DNA of 64,000 nt from positions 19,688,723 to 19,752,722 of the forward strand of contig CM075758.1 of NCBI GenBank assembly GCA_037974335.1, written 5' to 3'. Below, piece by piece: positions 35,173-47,206 of the stretch (position 1 is its first letter; each line of letters starts with the position of its first letter). The position numbers were made by a program, and so were the translations under genes. Below the pieces are notes generated by a model, which did not search any database, was not told the origin of the DNA, and saw nothing but the letters and a program-made list of their open reading frames with translations. Origin of the DNA: Prionace glauca. Taxonomy: Eukaryota > Chordata > Chondrichthyes > Carcharhiniformes > Carcharhinidae.

Positions 35173-36079
35173 TCAGTTGATGTATTTCTTCACTAATTCA
35201 AAAATTGATGTGAGTGGATATTTCACTGTGATCCTGATCTGTTCTCTGAACTTGGGCTGAGTCACCACATAAATCAATGTGTTTGTGCAGCAATTAACGT
35301 TGCGCAACATAACTGCAACATGTCTAAATGTATATTCAGAATATGCGTAATAACTTGGATCCTTTCCTGTAATTATATTATATAAAAAATGCATTACATC
35401 TCCCAACCACAGGAGAATAAAGGAGCCAGATATGCTGAAGAGTAGTATTATAGACCTCTTCCTGCTCTCCAGCTCTGGGTCACGATAGCTTTCCCCCTGA
35501 ACCTGACCCCTCAGTCCCTTCCGGACTCGACTGGTCACTAAAATATGTCTCACTGTCAGAGCATTGATGAATGGAATTAAAACAAATGGCATCAATGGGT
35601 TTAAAACTTTATCAAACCAAGCAAAGGCCACCCATCTGTGGTCTGTATAATAGCTCGTTTTATCAATACAGAACCATGGCACATTTTCGATGATCTCTCC
35701 AGGTTCCACTGTAAAGTACGAGGGTATGGTTTTCAAACAGAGTAAGATGCCAGTTGTTGCGAGAACCACAGTCGCAGTTTTCTCAGTGCAATATTTCGCT
35801 TTCATCGTCTGGCAACAAATGGCCACAAATCGATCAAATGAGAAAGCGGTGGTGAACCAGACAGAACAATCAATGGCTGCAAAAATCATTGCATTCAGAA
35901 CGGTGCACACAGGGGTGATGTCCAGGAAAGTTGGTCCAAAATAATAATAAACCATCCTCCAAAGTACGATATTAGAGATTATGAGCAACAGATCCGCCAT
36001 CGCCATGTCAGGTAGCGAGTGGTGCAGGTGGAGAGGCCACACTTTCCATGGATTAAGATCACAATCGCCAGCAAATTAA
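35173..36079 (-). pseudogene. GPR139-like: GPR139-like receptor gene 3, exon 2 (frameshifted)
   Basis: Homologous over its whole length to exon 2 of genes 1 and 4, with the same acceptor (TTGCAG, ending at 36080) and the same TGA. Between 36006 and 36007 four bases present in gene 1 (AGCC at the matching place) are missing, just after the TM1 reading CTTRYLT, so the frame from exon 1 runs out of register before TM2. Downstream the frame is fully open and looks normal: DLLLIISNIVL, SFDRFVAIC, WFCI, LTVRHILVTSRVRKGLRG, FSISGSFILLWL, NTLIY. A single lesion in an otherwise clean gene suggests recent loss, or a sequencing or assembly error. The intervening intron has also been swollen to 7606 bases by LINEs. 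Confidence 0.85.
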
Positions 36080-36773
36080 CTGCAATAGAAAGATAGCAAT
36101 GTAAACTGGGCATTGACTGCTCACTCATTGTACCTATGGAGAGGAAGGACAGGATTCTGTCATGGAAGTAACTCAGTGAGGACTTTTTCCAAATTAGAAA
36201 TAGTGGGGTGGGTGTGTTGTGTGGAGGTTGAGGGCTTGAGGGATCAGGCTGGGATGAGGTGCAGTAGGTATTGCAGTGTCCCAAGTTAGTGGGTGCCCTT
36301 GGCCTCGTGATTTCGGAGTTGCTGTGAGTATAAGAATCAAGGGTGGAGAACTCCATTAGTTTTTTATATGGAAACTGCAAGATAATAATGGGAGAAGGGC
36401 ATTTTGGAATTTTTGTTGTTTAGGTGGATTGTGGGCACTGCAGTGCGGATATTGGTCGGGACTGAGGTTGGGGGGGGCTGGGGGTGAGCCCCTCACTAAC
36501 TGTGCAACACCATCGAGGACATAACATCCTGTTTTATTGGTTTCCACGCAACAATAACAGATTCACAACATTCACCACCAATGGACATGAGCATCTGTGC
36601 GTTCCAACGAAAAGACTCACAGAAATATCTCACAAAACTTCTTTGGACAGAACCTTTCATTCCACAAGCTCTATCATCCTGAAGAACAAGGGCAAGGAAT
36701 ACAAGGGAACCCAAGCAGACAGAAGTTCCCCTCAAAAGAACACAGCATCCTGACTTGGGGTTATATCAGTTTT

Positions 36774-39700
36774 CAAAGAACAAAGAACAACACAGCACGG
36801 GAAACAGGCCCTTCGGCCCAACGAGCCCGCGCCGCCGTCCCATTGTCTCAGTGACCTATTCATGATTTTAGTCTATGCCTAATGTGTGAGGATCAGGGAG
36901 GTCCAATATAGTGACAATTTGTTACCCAATCAATCAGCCTAAAAGCACATTTTTGGGATGTGGGAGGAAACCGGAGCGCCCGGAGGAAACCCACGCAACC
37001 ATGGGGAGAACGCGCAAACTCCCACAGACACAGGCCCAAATCCATGTGTCCGCACAGCAACAGAGATAGCCTCTGAGCTGTCATGATGCCCTCGAGATGG
37101 TCCAGTTTACGCACACCAACGACATGAAGCAGTAGGCAACTCCCGAAGCAATATCCAAGAGCAGCCCACCACAACCTGCCGCCCGCATGCCCCTTGCTGG
37201 ACTTAAATACCTGTGGATAAAAAATTCATTATTAAAAGACTCTATATCCCTGAGGCTAAAACTGAACCACAAGCCTACAATGCTTAGTAAGGACTGATAT
37301 ATCCCCCTATATGTAGACCGCTCATGTGGCTGTCCAAGTGACTCTTGAAAAACGCTAGCGTGCCTGCTTCCACCACCTTACTCGGCAGTGCATTCCATAG
37401 AACCATAGAACCCTACAGTGCAGAAACAGGCCCTTCGGTCCATCGAGTCTGCACCGAACACAATCCCACCCAGACCCTATCCCCATATCCCTACACATTT
37501 ACCTGCTAATCCCTCTAACCTACACATCCCAGGACACTAAGGGGCAATTTTAGCATAGCCAATGAACCTAACCCGCATATCTTTGGACTGTGGGAGGAAA
37601 CCGGAGCACCCGGAGAAAACCCACGCAGACACGAGGAGAATGTGCAAACTCCACACAGGCAGTGACCCGAGCCGGGAATCGAACCCAGGATCCTGGAGCT
37701 GTGAAGCAGCAGTGCTAACCACTGTGCTACCGTGCCGCCCACATCCCCACTACCCTTTGTGTGAAAAACTGCCCTCTAATATTAGTCTTATATCTAGCCC
37801 CCCTCACCCTAAGCCCGTGACTCCTCGTTCTATCCAGTTCTAATAGCGGAAAAAGCTTACCACCAATTACTCTATCTATCCCCTTCATAATCTTATAAAC
37901 CTCTATTAGATCCCCCCTCAGCCGACGTCTCTCAAGGGAAAACAGCCCAAATTCGTTCAATCTTTCCTTGTAAGACAGCCCTTCCATACCAGGCAACATC
38001 CTGGTAAATCTCCTCTGCATTCTCTCCAGGATCTCTACATCCTTCCGGTAGTACGGCGACCAGAACTGGACGCAGTACTCCTGGTGATGCCTAACCAACG
38101 TTCTATGCAACTGCAACATCAGACTCCTACTCTTATATTCTATACCCCTTCCTATGAAGGCTAACATGCCATACGCTTTCCTCATCAAATTCTGCACCTG
38201 CACCGACACCTTCAGGGACTTGTGTACCTGCACCCCCAGGTCTCTCTGCGTATCTATACTCCGGATAGTTCTACCTTTTATCATATAACTCCCCTCCACA
38301 TTATTCCGGCCAAAGTGCATCACCTCGCATTTCTCCGGATTAAATTCCATTTGCCATCTATCTGCCCAATCTACCAGCCTGTCTATGTCCTGTTGCATTG
38401 CCAGGCACTGCTCCTCAGTACCCGCCAATCCAACCATCTTAGTGTCATCAGCAAATTTGCTGATCACACCACCTACCCCCTCTTCCAAGTCATTAATATG
38501 TACTACAAATAGTAGAGGTCCTAGTACCGAGCCCTGCGGCACCCCACTGGTGACAGACCTCCAATTGGAAAAGGAGCCTTCCACTACTACCCGCTGTCTC
38601 CTCCTCCCAAGCCAGTTCTCCACCCATCTACATACCTGGCCTTGTATCCCATGAGCCTTCACCTTTTCTATCAGCCTACCGTGAGGGACCTTCTCAAACG
38701 CCTTACTGAAATCCATTTAGCAACATCAACGGCTTTTCCTTCGTCAACCGTTTTTGTCACCTCTTCAAAAAATTCCAGTAGATTCGTAAGGCACGACCTC
38801 CCTGTAACGAAGCCATGCTGCGTATCCCTGATCAGATCGCAGCGCTCCAGATGCTCATACATCCTATCCTTGAGGATCCTCTCCATTATCTTGCCTATAA
38901 CTGAAGTCAAGCTCACTGGCCTATAGTTCCCTGGGTTATCCCTCTGACCCTTCTTAAACAACGGTACTACATTTGCAATCCGCCAATCCTCTGGGACCTC
39001 ACCTGTGTCCAAAGCAGAGACAAAGATTTGCGTCATAGGCCCAGCAATTTCATCCCTCACCTCCCTTAGCAGCCTAGGATAGATGCCATCAGGCCCCGGA
39101 GATTTATCCGTCTTTATACTGTCTAAAGGTCCCAACACCTCTTCCCTCGTGATGACTATTTCCCTCAACGGATCCTCAAACTTCTCAAGCACAGCAGCAG
39201 AGATCAGACCCCTCTCCTGAGTGAATACCGACGCAACGTATTCATCCAAGATCTCCCCCATTCCCCCAAGGCTCCAAGCATAGTTCCCCTCCTCTGTCCC
39301 TGAGAGGACCAATGTTCCCTCTAACCATCCTTTTGTTTCTAATATAGGAGTAAAATGCCTTAGGATTTTCCTTAATCCTACCCGCCAAAGCCATTTCGTG
39401 GCCCCTTTTTGCCTTTCTGATGCCCCTTTTAAGTCCTCTCCTACATTCTCTGTATTCTTCTAACGCTATCTCTGTCCTCAAATGCCTAGATCTAGTGTAA
39501 GCCTCCCTCTTTCTCCTGACCAGGTCCTCAATATCCCTAGTTACCCACGGCTCTCTAATGCTACCGTTCGTATCCTTCCTCTTGACCGGCACATGTCTTT
39601 CCTGTAAAGATTGTAGTTTTCCCTTGAGAGACTCCCACATACCCAGCTTCGACCTACCGTTAAACAGCATACCCCAGTCCGTATCTTTAAGATCCTGCCT

Positions 39701-39945
39701 AATCCGGTTGTATCTAGCCCTCCCCCAGTTTAACACCCTCCCCTTAGGACAGGCTTCATCTTTATCCATTTATATCTTGAACCAGACAGAGTTGTGGTCA
39801 CTGTTAGCCACATGCTCTCCTACCTCAAGTCAACCACCTGCCCAGGCTCATTCCCTAGAACCATGTCCAGTATAGCCCCCTCTCTGGTCGGTCTATCCAC
39901 ATACTGCTCCAGGGATCCTTCCATTACACACTGTACAAATTCCTC
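36774..39945 (-). mobile_element. CR1-type LINE group IV, longest copy
   Basis: The 3' region with the SINE-like module is at 36774-37330, then an ORF in three overlapping frames: RT C-terminus and palm (37741-38716; [30 protein letters not shown]), RT N-terminal part and linker (38671-39312; KSPGPDGIYPRLLREVRDEI), and the region joining the endonuclease (39242-39769). It stops inside the end of the endonuclease. A SINE is inserted at 37397-37740. At least two frame breaks. Copies A (about 2070) and C (about 58872) have the empty site within GGTTATATCAG and TTCCTTCACTG. Confidence 0.9.
37397..37740 (-). mobile_element. tRNA-derived SINE, full length
   Basis: Complete copy of about 340 bases. 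Read on the minus strand: head GGGCGGCACGGTAGCACAGT with A box, B box GGGTTCGATTCCCGG, central module, body, and tail CTATGGTTCTATG. It sits in the coding end of a group IV LINE; removing it rejoins GCATTCC to ACATCCCC. Confidence 0.92.
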
Positions 39946-40357
39946 CCCTTTCCTTCACTGTCAGTGCGTCAAAATCATGGAACTCCATCTCTCATCGCAC
40001 TGTGGGTGTAACTGCACACCCGGGACTGCACCAGTTCCAGAAAGCAGGCCTCCATCACCATCTCAGGGTGAATTGCAGCTGGGCAATAAATTCTGGTCTT
40101 GTCAACGATGGACACATCTCCAGATTATACAAAACAATATGACAATCAAGGTCATATTTGTACACATTTCTGTTTCTTATATATGTGTAACTTTCTGAAT
40201 TTGAAAATTAGAGTAAATTTATAGGTGCAAAACAATTTAATTTTCCAAGGTCCTGATGGCAACTTAGAAAACCCAGAGTCATGAAGAATCTCAGAACAAG
40301 TGGAGTTTGGGGACAAGCAGCAGAATGGTCAGCAAGCTGGCAACAATATCACTAAAC
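39946..40357. other. gene 3 intron, duplicated sequence
   Basis: Collinear with 2070-2475 of copy A. No exon recognised. Confidence 0.7.
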
Positions 40358-41311
40358 CTGTTTGTAATTTTTATTAATGATCTGGATGAGGGTATAGTTG
40401 GGTGGATTAGTAAGTTTGCTGATGACACCAAAGTCGGAGGCGTGGTTGATTGTGAGGAAGGGTGTCATAGTTTGCAGGGTGACTTAGAAAGGTTGCAGAG
40501 CTGGGCCGAGAGGTGGCGGATGGAGTTTAATGTGGAGAAGTGTGAGGTAATTCATTTCGGTAGGAATAACAGATGTGTTGAGTATAGGGCTAACGGGAGG
40601 ACTTTGAATAGTGTGGAGGAGCAGAGGGATCTAGGTGTATGTGTACATAGATCCCTGAAAGTTGGGAATCAAGTAGATAAGGTTGTTAAGAAGGCATACG
40701 GTGTCTTGGCGTTTATTGGTAGGGGGATTGAATTTAGGAGTCGCAGCGTCATGTTGCAACTGTACACAACTCTGGTGCGGCCGCACTTGGAGTTTTGTGT
40801 GCAGTTCTGGTCCCCACATTACAGGAAAGATGTGGAGTCTTTGGAGAGGGTGCAGAAGAGGTTTACCAGGATGTTGCCTGGTATGGAGGGGAGATCCTAT
40901 GAGGAGAGACTGGGATATTTGGGGTTGTTTTCGTTGGAAAGAAGGCGGCTAAGAGGGGATCTCATTGAAACATATAAGATGATTAGAGTTTTAGATAGGG
41001 TAGATAGTGATAGCCTTTTTCCTAGGATGGAGAAAGCTAGCACGAGGGGGCACGACTTTAAATTAAGGGGGGGTAGTTATAGGACTGATGTCAGGGGTAG
41101 CTTCTTTACCCAGAAGTTGGTGAGGGACTGGAATGCCCTGCCAGCTGCAGTTGTAAATGCGCCTAATTTGGGGGCGTTTAAGAGATCTGTGGATAGGTTT
41201 ATGGACGTAAAGGGATTGGATTAGGCTAGTGGGTAATTGTTTTGTAACTGGTCGGCGCAACATCGCGGACCGAAGGGCCTGTTCTGCGCTGTAATATTCT
41301 ATGTTCGATGT
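40358..41311 (+). mobile_element. CR1-type LINE group III with open C-terminal RT frame
   Basis: One frame (about 40361-41224) runs from [20 protein letters not shown] with the catalytic FADD to the ORF end FMDVKGLD, then the group III 3' end GCGCTGTAATATTCTATG. TAAAC flanks it at 40353-40357 and 41312-41316. Copy A at about 2475 has the empty site ATTAAACAGGG. Confidence 0.92.
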
Positions 41312-41671
41312 TAAACAGGGAAATGTATTTGTAAGAAGTTGTTCCGATTGGTGGTGGTTCGGAAGTGGTAATTCAGGGGGTCAGTACTGGGATCACGGTC
41401 CTTCACACTTTGAAGAAATGCTGTGGTCTTGGAAAACTGAAATGTGTTTTCAACTATTACAGCCAAATCCAAATTGAGAGCAGATAAAGCAGAGGAATAA
41501 TGGAAACGAATTCCATTAACATATCATTAGTAGTAACTGATCAAGATTCTCAATATGCTGCTGGGAAATTAAGGGTTTGAATGGGTTTAAAGGGATTTTG
41601 TGGTTTAGGGTAATCGATTTAAAAATCAATTAAAATAGCAACACAGGTTCATAGAAAAAACGATATTTCAG

Positions 41672-41877
41672 TTCATAGAACCCTACAGTGCAGAAACAGG
41701 CCCTTCGGCCCATCGCGTCTGCACCGAACACAATCCCACCCAGACCCTATCCCCATATCCCTACACATATCCCTGCTAATCCCTCTAACCTACACATCCC
41801 AGGACACTAAGGGGCAATTTTAGCATAGCCAATGAACCTAACCCGCACATCTTTGGATTGTGGGAGGAAACCGGAGC
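41672..41877 (-). mobile_element. tRNA-derived SINE, 5' truncated
   Basis: Tail TTCATAGAACCCTACAGTGC, body, and end at GGAGGAAACCGGAGCA in the central module; the tRNA head is missing. Absent from copies A and C. Confidence 0.88.
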
Positions 41878-42751
41878 ATTTTAAAACCTGCAGTCGAGGT
41901 CATTCCTCAAAGTGTGGAATTGGGAATGAAAAACACAACCATATGTTTCATTCTGCCACAAACTCATTTAAACTCTCAGAGTTTAAATGCCAGTTACACT
42001 TTGACATTTTGTTTACATTGGAGCCGCACAATTGTAAATTGAGTCATTGGGACAATTCACTTTACACCCACCAACAAACATATTCAGTCCACAGTGAATC
42101 ATTTCCCCTTGCAAAATCTATCAGATTGTGGAAGCACAGGGACAGCTCCATTGAATGTAGATCTCACTGAGCAGGAAACAATAATTTCCTTATAGAATAG
42201 ACCATTCCAGTTAGTGTCTCACGCTCAGGACATTTCTACATTGGCACATATTCCTGGGATACATGTTCGCTGGAGTCAGAATTTCCTTTCTAGTGAGTGA
42301 CCAACACTCAATACTATTCTACACTGACAGATAATCCCAATTTCGATGATTGCTGGAATCAACATTTCCTCCCATGTTCGTGATCCACACTCAGTACAAC
42401 ACTACACTGTCAGATGCTCTTGTTATACATGTTCACTGGAGATATTTTTCCCCTCGGGTTCGTTATTCACAATGTACAATTCCACAATGACAGATATTTG
42501 GGTATATTTGTTCACTGGAGTCAGCTTTCCCATTCTGGTTGGTGAGTCAGTGTAAAATCACTCTGTATGATTTTACTCTAAATCCCACGAACAACGCCTT
42601 TCAACGAATTTGCTGTAACTCAGGGCTCGTTCAACATTACAGAATATTCCAGTCAATGTACAATCTGATACAATGCAATATATTTCCTCAACATGATCGA
42701 ATGCAACACAAAATGTTTCCACATCTCTATCCAAGACCGCACAATAGGACT

Positions 42752-42833
42752 AGACAGAAAAATGGTTCGGCACAGCCAAGAGGATCAAAAGGTCTGTTTC
42801 TGTGCTGTAATGTTCTATGATTCTATGGTTCTA
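42752..42833 (+). repeat. old SINE 3' end remnant, copy B
   Basis: Same remnant as 3738-3812 (GTTCGGCACAGCCAAGAGGA to TGATTCTATGG). Confidence 0.6.
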
Positions 42834-43145
42834 TCTCATCATAATACAACACAATAAGATTCCACATCTCAATCTCACTCATCAAGATAATATGATTCTA
42901 CATCTCAATCTAATTCAACAACATAATCAGAATCCACGTCATAAGCTAATACATCACATCACGGTTCTACATCTCAATCGGATACAACAAAACATTATAA
43001 TTCCACATCTAATCCTAATGCAACACAATAAGACTTCACATCTCAACTGAGTACATCAATATAATATGATGCCACATCTCAGTCTAATGCATCAACGCAC
43101 CATGATTCCACATCTCAATCTCATACAGTTTTTGCTTTGCAAGCA
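42834..43145. repeat. 33-bp minisatellite, block 1 of copy B
   Basis: Degenerate TCCACATCTCAATCTAATTC units, matching 3820-4120. Confidence 0.8.
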
Positions 43146-43155
43146 TAGAATAGTT

Positions 43156-43514
43156 AGAACATAGAACATAGAACATAGAACATTACAGCACAAACAGGCC
43201 CTTCGGCCCTCGAGTTGCGCCGATCGCATCAACCCCACCAATCTATAGACCTATCTATAACCCCCAATCCCATTAAACCCCATATACTCATCCAGAAGTC
43301 TTTTAAAAGACCCCAGCGAGTTCGCCTCCACCACCGACGACGGCAGCCGATTCCAATCACTCACCACCCTCTGAGTGAAAAACTTACCCCTAACATCACC
43401 TCTGTACTTCCCTCCCCGCACCTTAAATCTGTGTCCTCTCGTAGCGACCATTTCAACCCGGGAAAATAGCCTCTGAGAGTCCACCCTATCTATTCCTCTC
43501 AACATTTTATAAAC
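43156..43514 (-). mobile_element. CR1-type LINE group I 3' end
   Basis: Tail repeats AGAACATAGAACATAGAACA, group I 3' UTR and the last part of the ORF. ATAGTT at 43150-43155 and 43515-43520 is the target-site duplication; copies A and C have the uninterrupted GAATAGTGGGGGAA. Confidence 0.92.
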
Positions 43515-43685
43515 ATAGTTGGGGAATAGTGAAAAGCCACAGCGGTAATTCAATTGATCCGATGACTGGAATGATATGGTTGACCAGATGTTTGTATATC
43601 GGTGACAATCCGTTCACTCACAGAGTGAAATATTTGTTCACTTCACACACCGTATCAGACAGCTACCATGGATATAATCACTTAC

Positions 43686-43752
43686 CAGGAACTCCAAAAA
43701 CACCCAGGATTGAGTAGAATATTTTCTCTGCCATTTCAAATAGATGTGCCAT
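43686..43752 (-). pseudogene. GPR139-like: GPR139-like receptor gene 3, exon 1
   Basis: 67-nt exon, intact: MAHLFEMAEKIFYSILGVFG then VP, ending CCTG before GTAAGTGATT. Substitutions relative to gene 1 fall at residues 2-4, 9 and 15. It is classed with the pseudogene only because its second exon carries a 4-base deletion; the promoter and splice sites are preserved. Confidence 0.82.
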
Positions 43753-43820
43753 TTTCTGTGTGATGTGTCCTTTGGAAATGCAAACAGTTTCTATATTAGC
43801 TCTGAGGTAATGCAATCCCC

Positions 43821-43830
43821 TTAATATATA
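43821..43830 (-). promoter_or_regulatory. TATA box of gene 3
   Basis: CAAGGTATATATTAAGGGG on the minus strand, 78 bases before the ATG; one base differs in the CAGGG flank. Confidence 0.68.
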
Positions 43831-44284
43831 CCTTGGGTATCCTCTGAGATCCAGGCGTTACACAATCGCTCAACTTATTTTCTTTTCTTAATGACCAACA
43901 CATGATAACATTGGATTAGTCTCGGGAATATGCATGTTTCCGAACTCGAGTTGCTGTGTTTCAAAGACTGGGCAGTATTGACAACATTAATTCACGAATA
44001 AAATTAGAGTCAATTTTCCCATCAATGGCGCTATCATCTTAAACATCAAATTTCTAACTCTCAAGTTGCTCCAATATTATCCTTCACCTGGCTGTGACCA
44101 ATCAATAATTCAACTTCCAAGAGAGAGTTTATTTCTCAGGACTGTTCTGCACTATCCTGGGATATGTTTACTCTGTTTAACTGTAACATCAAGTTGAAAA
44201 ATACAGCTTTCTGTCTGTGATCCGTCATTGCAGGAATCGAATAATAAAGTATCTGTGTTTCAACAGCACAATATGATGTGATTT
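43831..44284. other. upstream region of gene 3
   Basis: Shared with 4444-4885 and, inverted, 53240-53660. It is more conserved among the three copies than a neutral spacer needs to be, though I cannot measure this. No ORF. It probably holds the proximal regulatory sequence. Confidence 0.5.
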
Positions 44285-45280
44285 TTCATGCCGGTCTAAT
44301 ACAGTGCAATACAGAATTCCACATCACCATCTGACAAAACACATTTTCCCACATTGTAATTTAATTCAACAACACAATCTTTTGCACATCTCAATATAAT
44401 GCATCAGAATATAATTTCAAACCTCAATTTAATGTTACACACAGTATGATTCCACATCTAATACAACACAATATGTTCCCATGTCTCAATCTTATCCAAC
44501 ACAATGTGCTCCAACATCGAAATCTAATTCAATCACACAATATGTTTCCACAAGTCAATCTGATACATCATAATATTAATCGACACCTCAGTCGAATAAA
44601 ACCTCAGAATCCGATTCCACGTCTCAATCCAATAAAACAATACCTTACAATTCCACATCTCAATATAATGCAGCAACACAGTATGATTCCACGTTTCAAT
44701 CAAATGCAACACAAAATGGTTCCATGTCTCAATCAAATAGAACAACACAATATGACTCCACATCTCAATCTGATAGAACAGCATAATATGATACTGCATC
44801 TCAATGTGATACACATCATGATTGTGCATTTCAATCTAATACAATAAAAAACGGTCATGTACCTTAATCTAATAAAACCCAATATGATTCCACATCTCAG
44901 TCCAATACAATGGCACAATATGGTCGCACATCTCAATCTAATAAAATATAAAATGTTTGGGCATCTCAGTATAATCCAACACAATTCTGTTTCTTAATCT
45001 AACACAACACAACATGTTTCCACATCTCAATCTTCTTTAACAACACAATATCATGCCGCATCTCAATCTAATGCAACATGGCAATATGATTCCACATCTC
45101 AAACCAAATGAAAAACTCAATATGATTCCAGATCTCAGTCTAATACAACACAATTTGTTCCGATATTTCAATTTATTTCGACAACACAACAAAATTCCAC
45201 ACCACAATCTGATACAACACAATATATTTCCTCATCATGACCTAATACAGCACAATATGATTCCACAACTCAAACTAATA
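44285..45280. repeat. 33-bp minisatellite, block 2 of copy B
   Basis: About 30 units upstream of the gene 3 promoter, in register with 5030-6070. Confidence 0.85.
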
Positions 45281-46480
45281 AGAACGTAAGAACATAAGAA
45301 ATAGGAGCAGGAGTCGGCCATCTCAAGAAGGCGTATGGTGTACTGGCCTTCATTAATCGAGGGTTTGAGTTTAGGAGTCGGGAGGTAATGCTGAAACTTT
45401 ATAAGACCCTTGTAAGGCCTCATTTAGAGTATTGTGCGCAGTTCTGGTCGCCTCACTACAGGAAGGATGTGGAAGCTATTGAGAGGGTACAGAAGCGATT
45501 TACAAGGACGTTGCCTGGACTGCGAGGCATACCTTATGAAGTTAGGTTGAGGAAGCTGGGACTCTTTTCCCTGGAGAGACGAAGGTTGAGAGGCGACCTG
45601 ATAGAAGTTTACAAAATGTTGAGAGGAGTAGATAGGGTGGACTCTCAGAGGCTATTTCCCCGGGTTCAAATGGTTGCTACGAGAGGACACAGATTTAAGG
45701 TGCGGGGAGGGAAGTTCAGAAGTGATGTTAGGGGTAAGTTTTTCATTCAGAGGGTGGTGAGTGAATGGAATCCGCTGTCGTCAGTGGTGGTGGAGGCGAA
45801 CTCGCTGAGGTATTTTAAAAGACTTCTGGATGAGTATATGGGGTTTAATGAGATTGAGGGTTATAGATAGGTCTGTAGATTGGTAGGTGTTGATGTGATC
45901 GGCGCAGCTCGTGGGCCGAAGGGCCTGTTTGTGCTGTAGTGTTCTATGTTCTATGTTCTATCTCGCCCTTCGAGCCTGCCCCGCCATTCAATAAGATCAT
46001 GGCTGATCTGAAGTGGATGAGTTCCACTTTCCCGCTTTCTCCCCATAATCATTAATTCCCCTGTCTATCAGAAACCTATCTACCCGTGACTTAAATATAT
46101 TTAGCGAGGCAGCCTCCACCACTTCAACGGTCAGAGAATTCCAGAGATTCACCACCCTTTGAGTGAAGAAGTTCCTCCTCAACTCCGATCTAAACTGCCC
46201 CCACCCCCCTTACCCTCTCGTCCTGCTATCCTTTCTAAGCGGGAAGAATCTCTCTACCTCTACCCTATCTATCCCCTTCATTATCTTATGCATCTCTCTG
46301 AGATCCTCCCTCATCCTTCTAAACTCCAACGAGTACAGACCCAGTCTATTCAGTCTCTCTTCATACTCCAACCCCCTCATCTCCGGTATCAGCCTCGTGA
46401 ACCTCCTCTGCACTCCCTCCAAGGCCAATATATCCTTCCACAAGTGCGGCGACCAAAACTGCACACAGTACTCCAGCTGT
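45281..46480 (-). mobile_element. CR1-type LINE group II 3' end, split
   Basis: 45281-45323 (GAACGTAAGAACATAAGAAA) and 45959-46480 belong together: the join GGCCATCT and TCTCGCCCTTCGAGCC is continuous elsewhere. The minus strand of the second part encodes RRNFFTQRVVNLWNSL. Confidence 0.87.
45324..45958 (+). mobile_element. CR1-type LINE group I 3' end, nested
   Basis: Open frame 45388-45870 (LKLYKTLVRPHLEYCAQFWS to MGFNEIEGYR), then the group I tail with TTCTATG repeats. 5' truncated inside the RT. Confidence 0.9.
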
Positions 46481-46904
46481 TTACTAGAATTTTGTCTGAA
46501 TTCTCTTCACTGGGGCACAATGCTTTTGAAATCATTGCGAATTTAGACATGGATATCAAAAATATTCGGGAACAGAGTTTTGATAATGCCATGAATATGA
46601 CGACAAAATAGATAGTCAAGAATTTCTGAACAATAAAAGCCCCTGTGCATTCCTCGTTACATGTTCCAATCAGCATTTAATCTGCAATGCTGCTGTTACA
46701 ATCCTGTGAAGAATCTATGCGGTTTGTTGTGATTTTGTTGAAAATGTTTTCTTTCAATCAGTCATTGAGTCTCACTCAGTCTGTCAGTCGGCCTCACTCT
46801 GTCTCTCAGTCGGCCTCACTCAGTCAGTCGGCCTCACTCAGTCTGTCAGTCAGTCAGCCTCAGTCGGACAATCAGTGGGCATTGTTCTTTTGTCAGTTGT
46901 TCGT
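46481..46904. other. unassigned, with a CAGT-type simple repeat
   Basis: No gene. 46757-46876 is a degenerate array of CAGTCAGTCGGCCTCACT phrases built on CAGT/CACT steps. Confidence 0.6.
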
Positions 46905-47206
46905 AAGTGTGTAGATGACACTATGATTGGTGGCATAAAAGACAGTCAAGAAATTTATCCCCAATTTCAAGGGATCTTGACCAATTGGGCTGATGGCAGA
47001 TGGAGTTTAATTAAAATAAATGTGCGGTGATGCATTTTGGTAGATTGAACGAGGGCAGGACTTACTCAATTAATGGTAGGGCACTGGGGAGTGTTACAGA
47101 ACAAAGAGACCTGGGTGTACATGTTCATAGCTCCTTGAAAGTGGAGTCACAGGTGGACAGAGTGGTGAAGAAGGCATTCAGCATGCTTGGTTTCATCGGT
47201 CAGAAC
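46905..47206 (+). mobile_element. old CR1-like RT fragment
   Basis: Reads MMHFGRLNEGRTYSINGRAL and QRDLGVHVHSSLKVESQVDR, an RT C-terminal region from a lineage distinct from groups I-IV. It joins the next LINE without a stop, which is accidental. Confidence 0.7.

Larger units (their letters stand above)
36080..43685 (-). other. intron of gene 3
   Basis: 7606 bases between donor GTAAGT and acceptor TTGCAG. Compared with the 2916-base intron of gene 1, the excess is accounted for by insertions at 36774-39945, 40358-41311, 41672-41877 and 43156-43514. Confidence 0.75.
31530..45282. repeat. segmental duplication copy B (left arm of inverted duplication; contains gene 3)
   Basis: Inverted relative to 62650-51998. 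Anchors: GGGATTTTGTTCTTTATTTT near 31550 against 62640; the 31590-32700 block against 62580-61500; the gene 3 region against gene 4; and the minisatellite blocks. Interrupted by LINE and SINE insertions at 33161-34757, 36774-39945, 40358-41311, 41672-41877 and 43156-43514, none of which is present in copy C. Confidence 0.85.

Noticed and set aside
37680-37740. Possible tRNA gene
   Set aside because: A and B boxes are present, but they belong to the tRNA-derived head of a SINE; no cloverleaf with a proper anticodon arm can be drawn by eye, and the SINE body follows directly.
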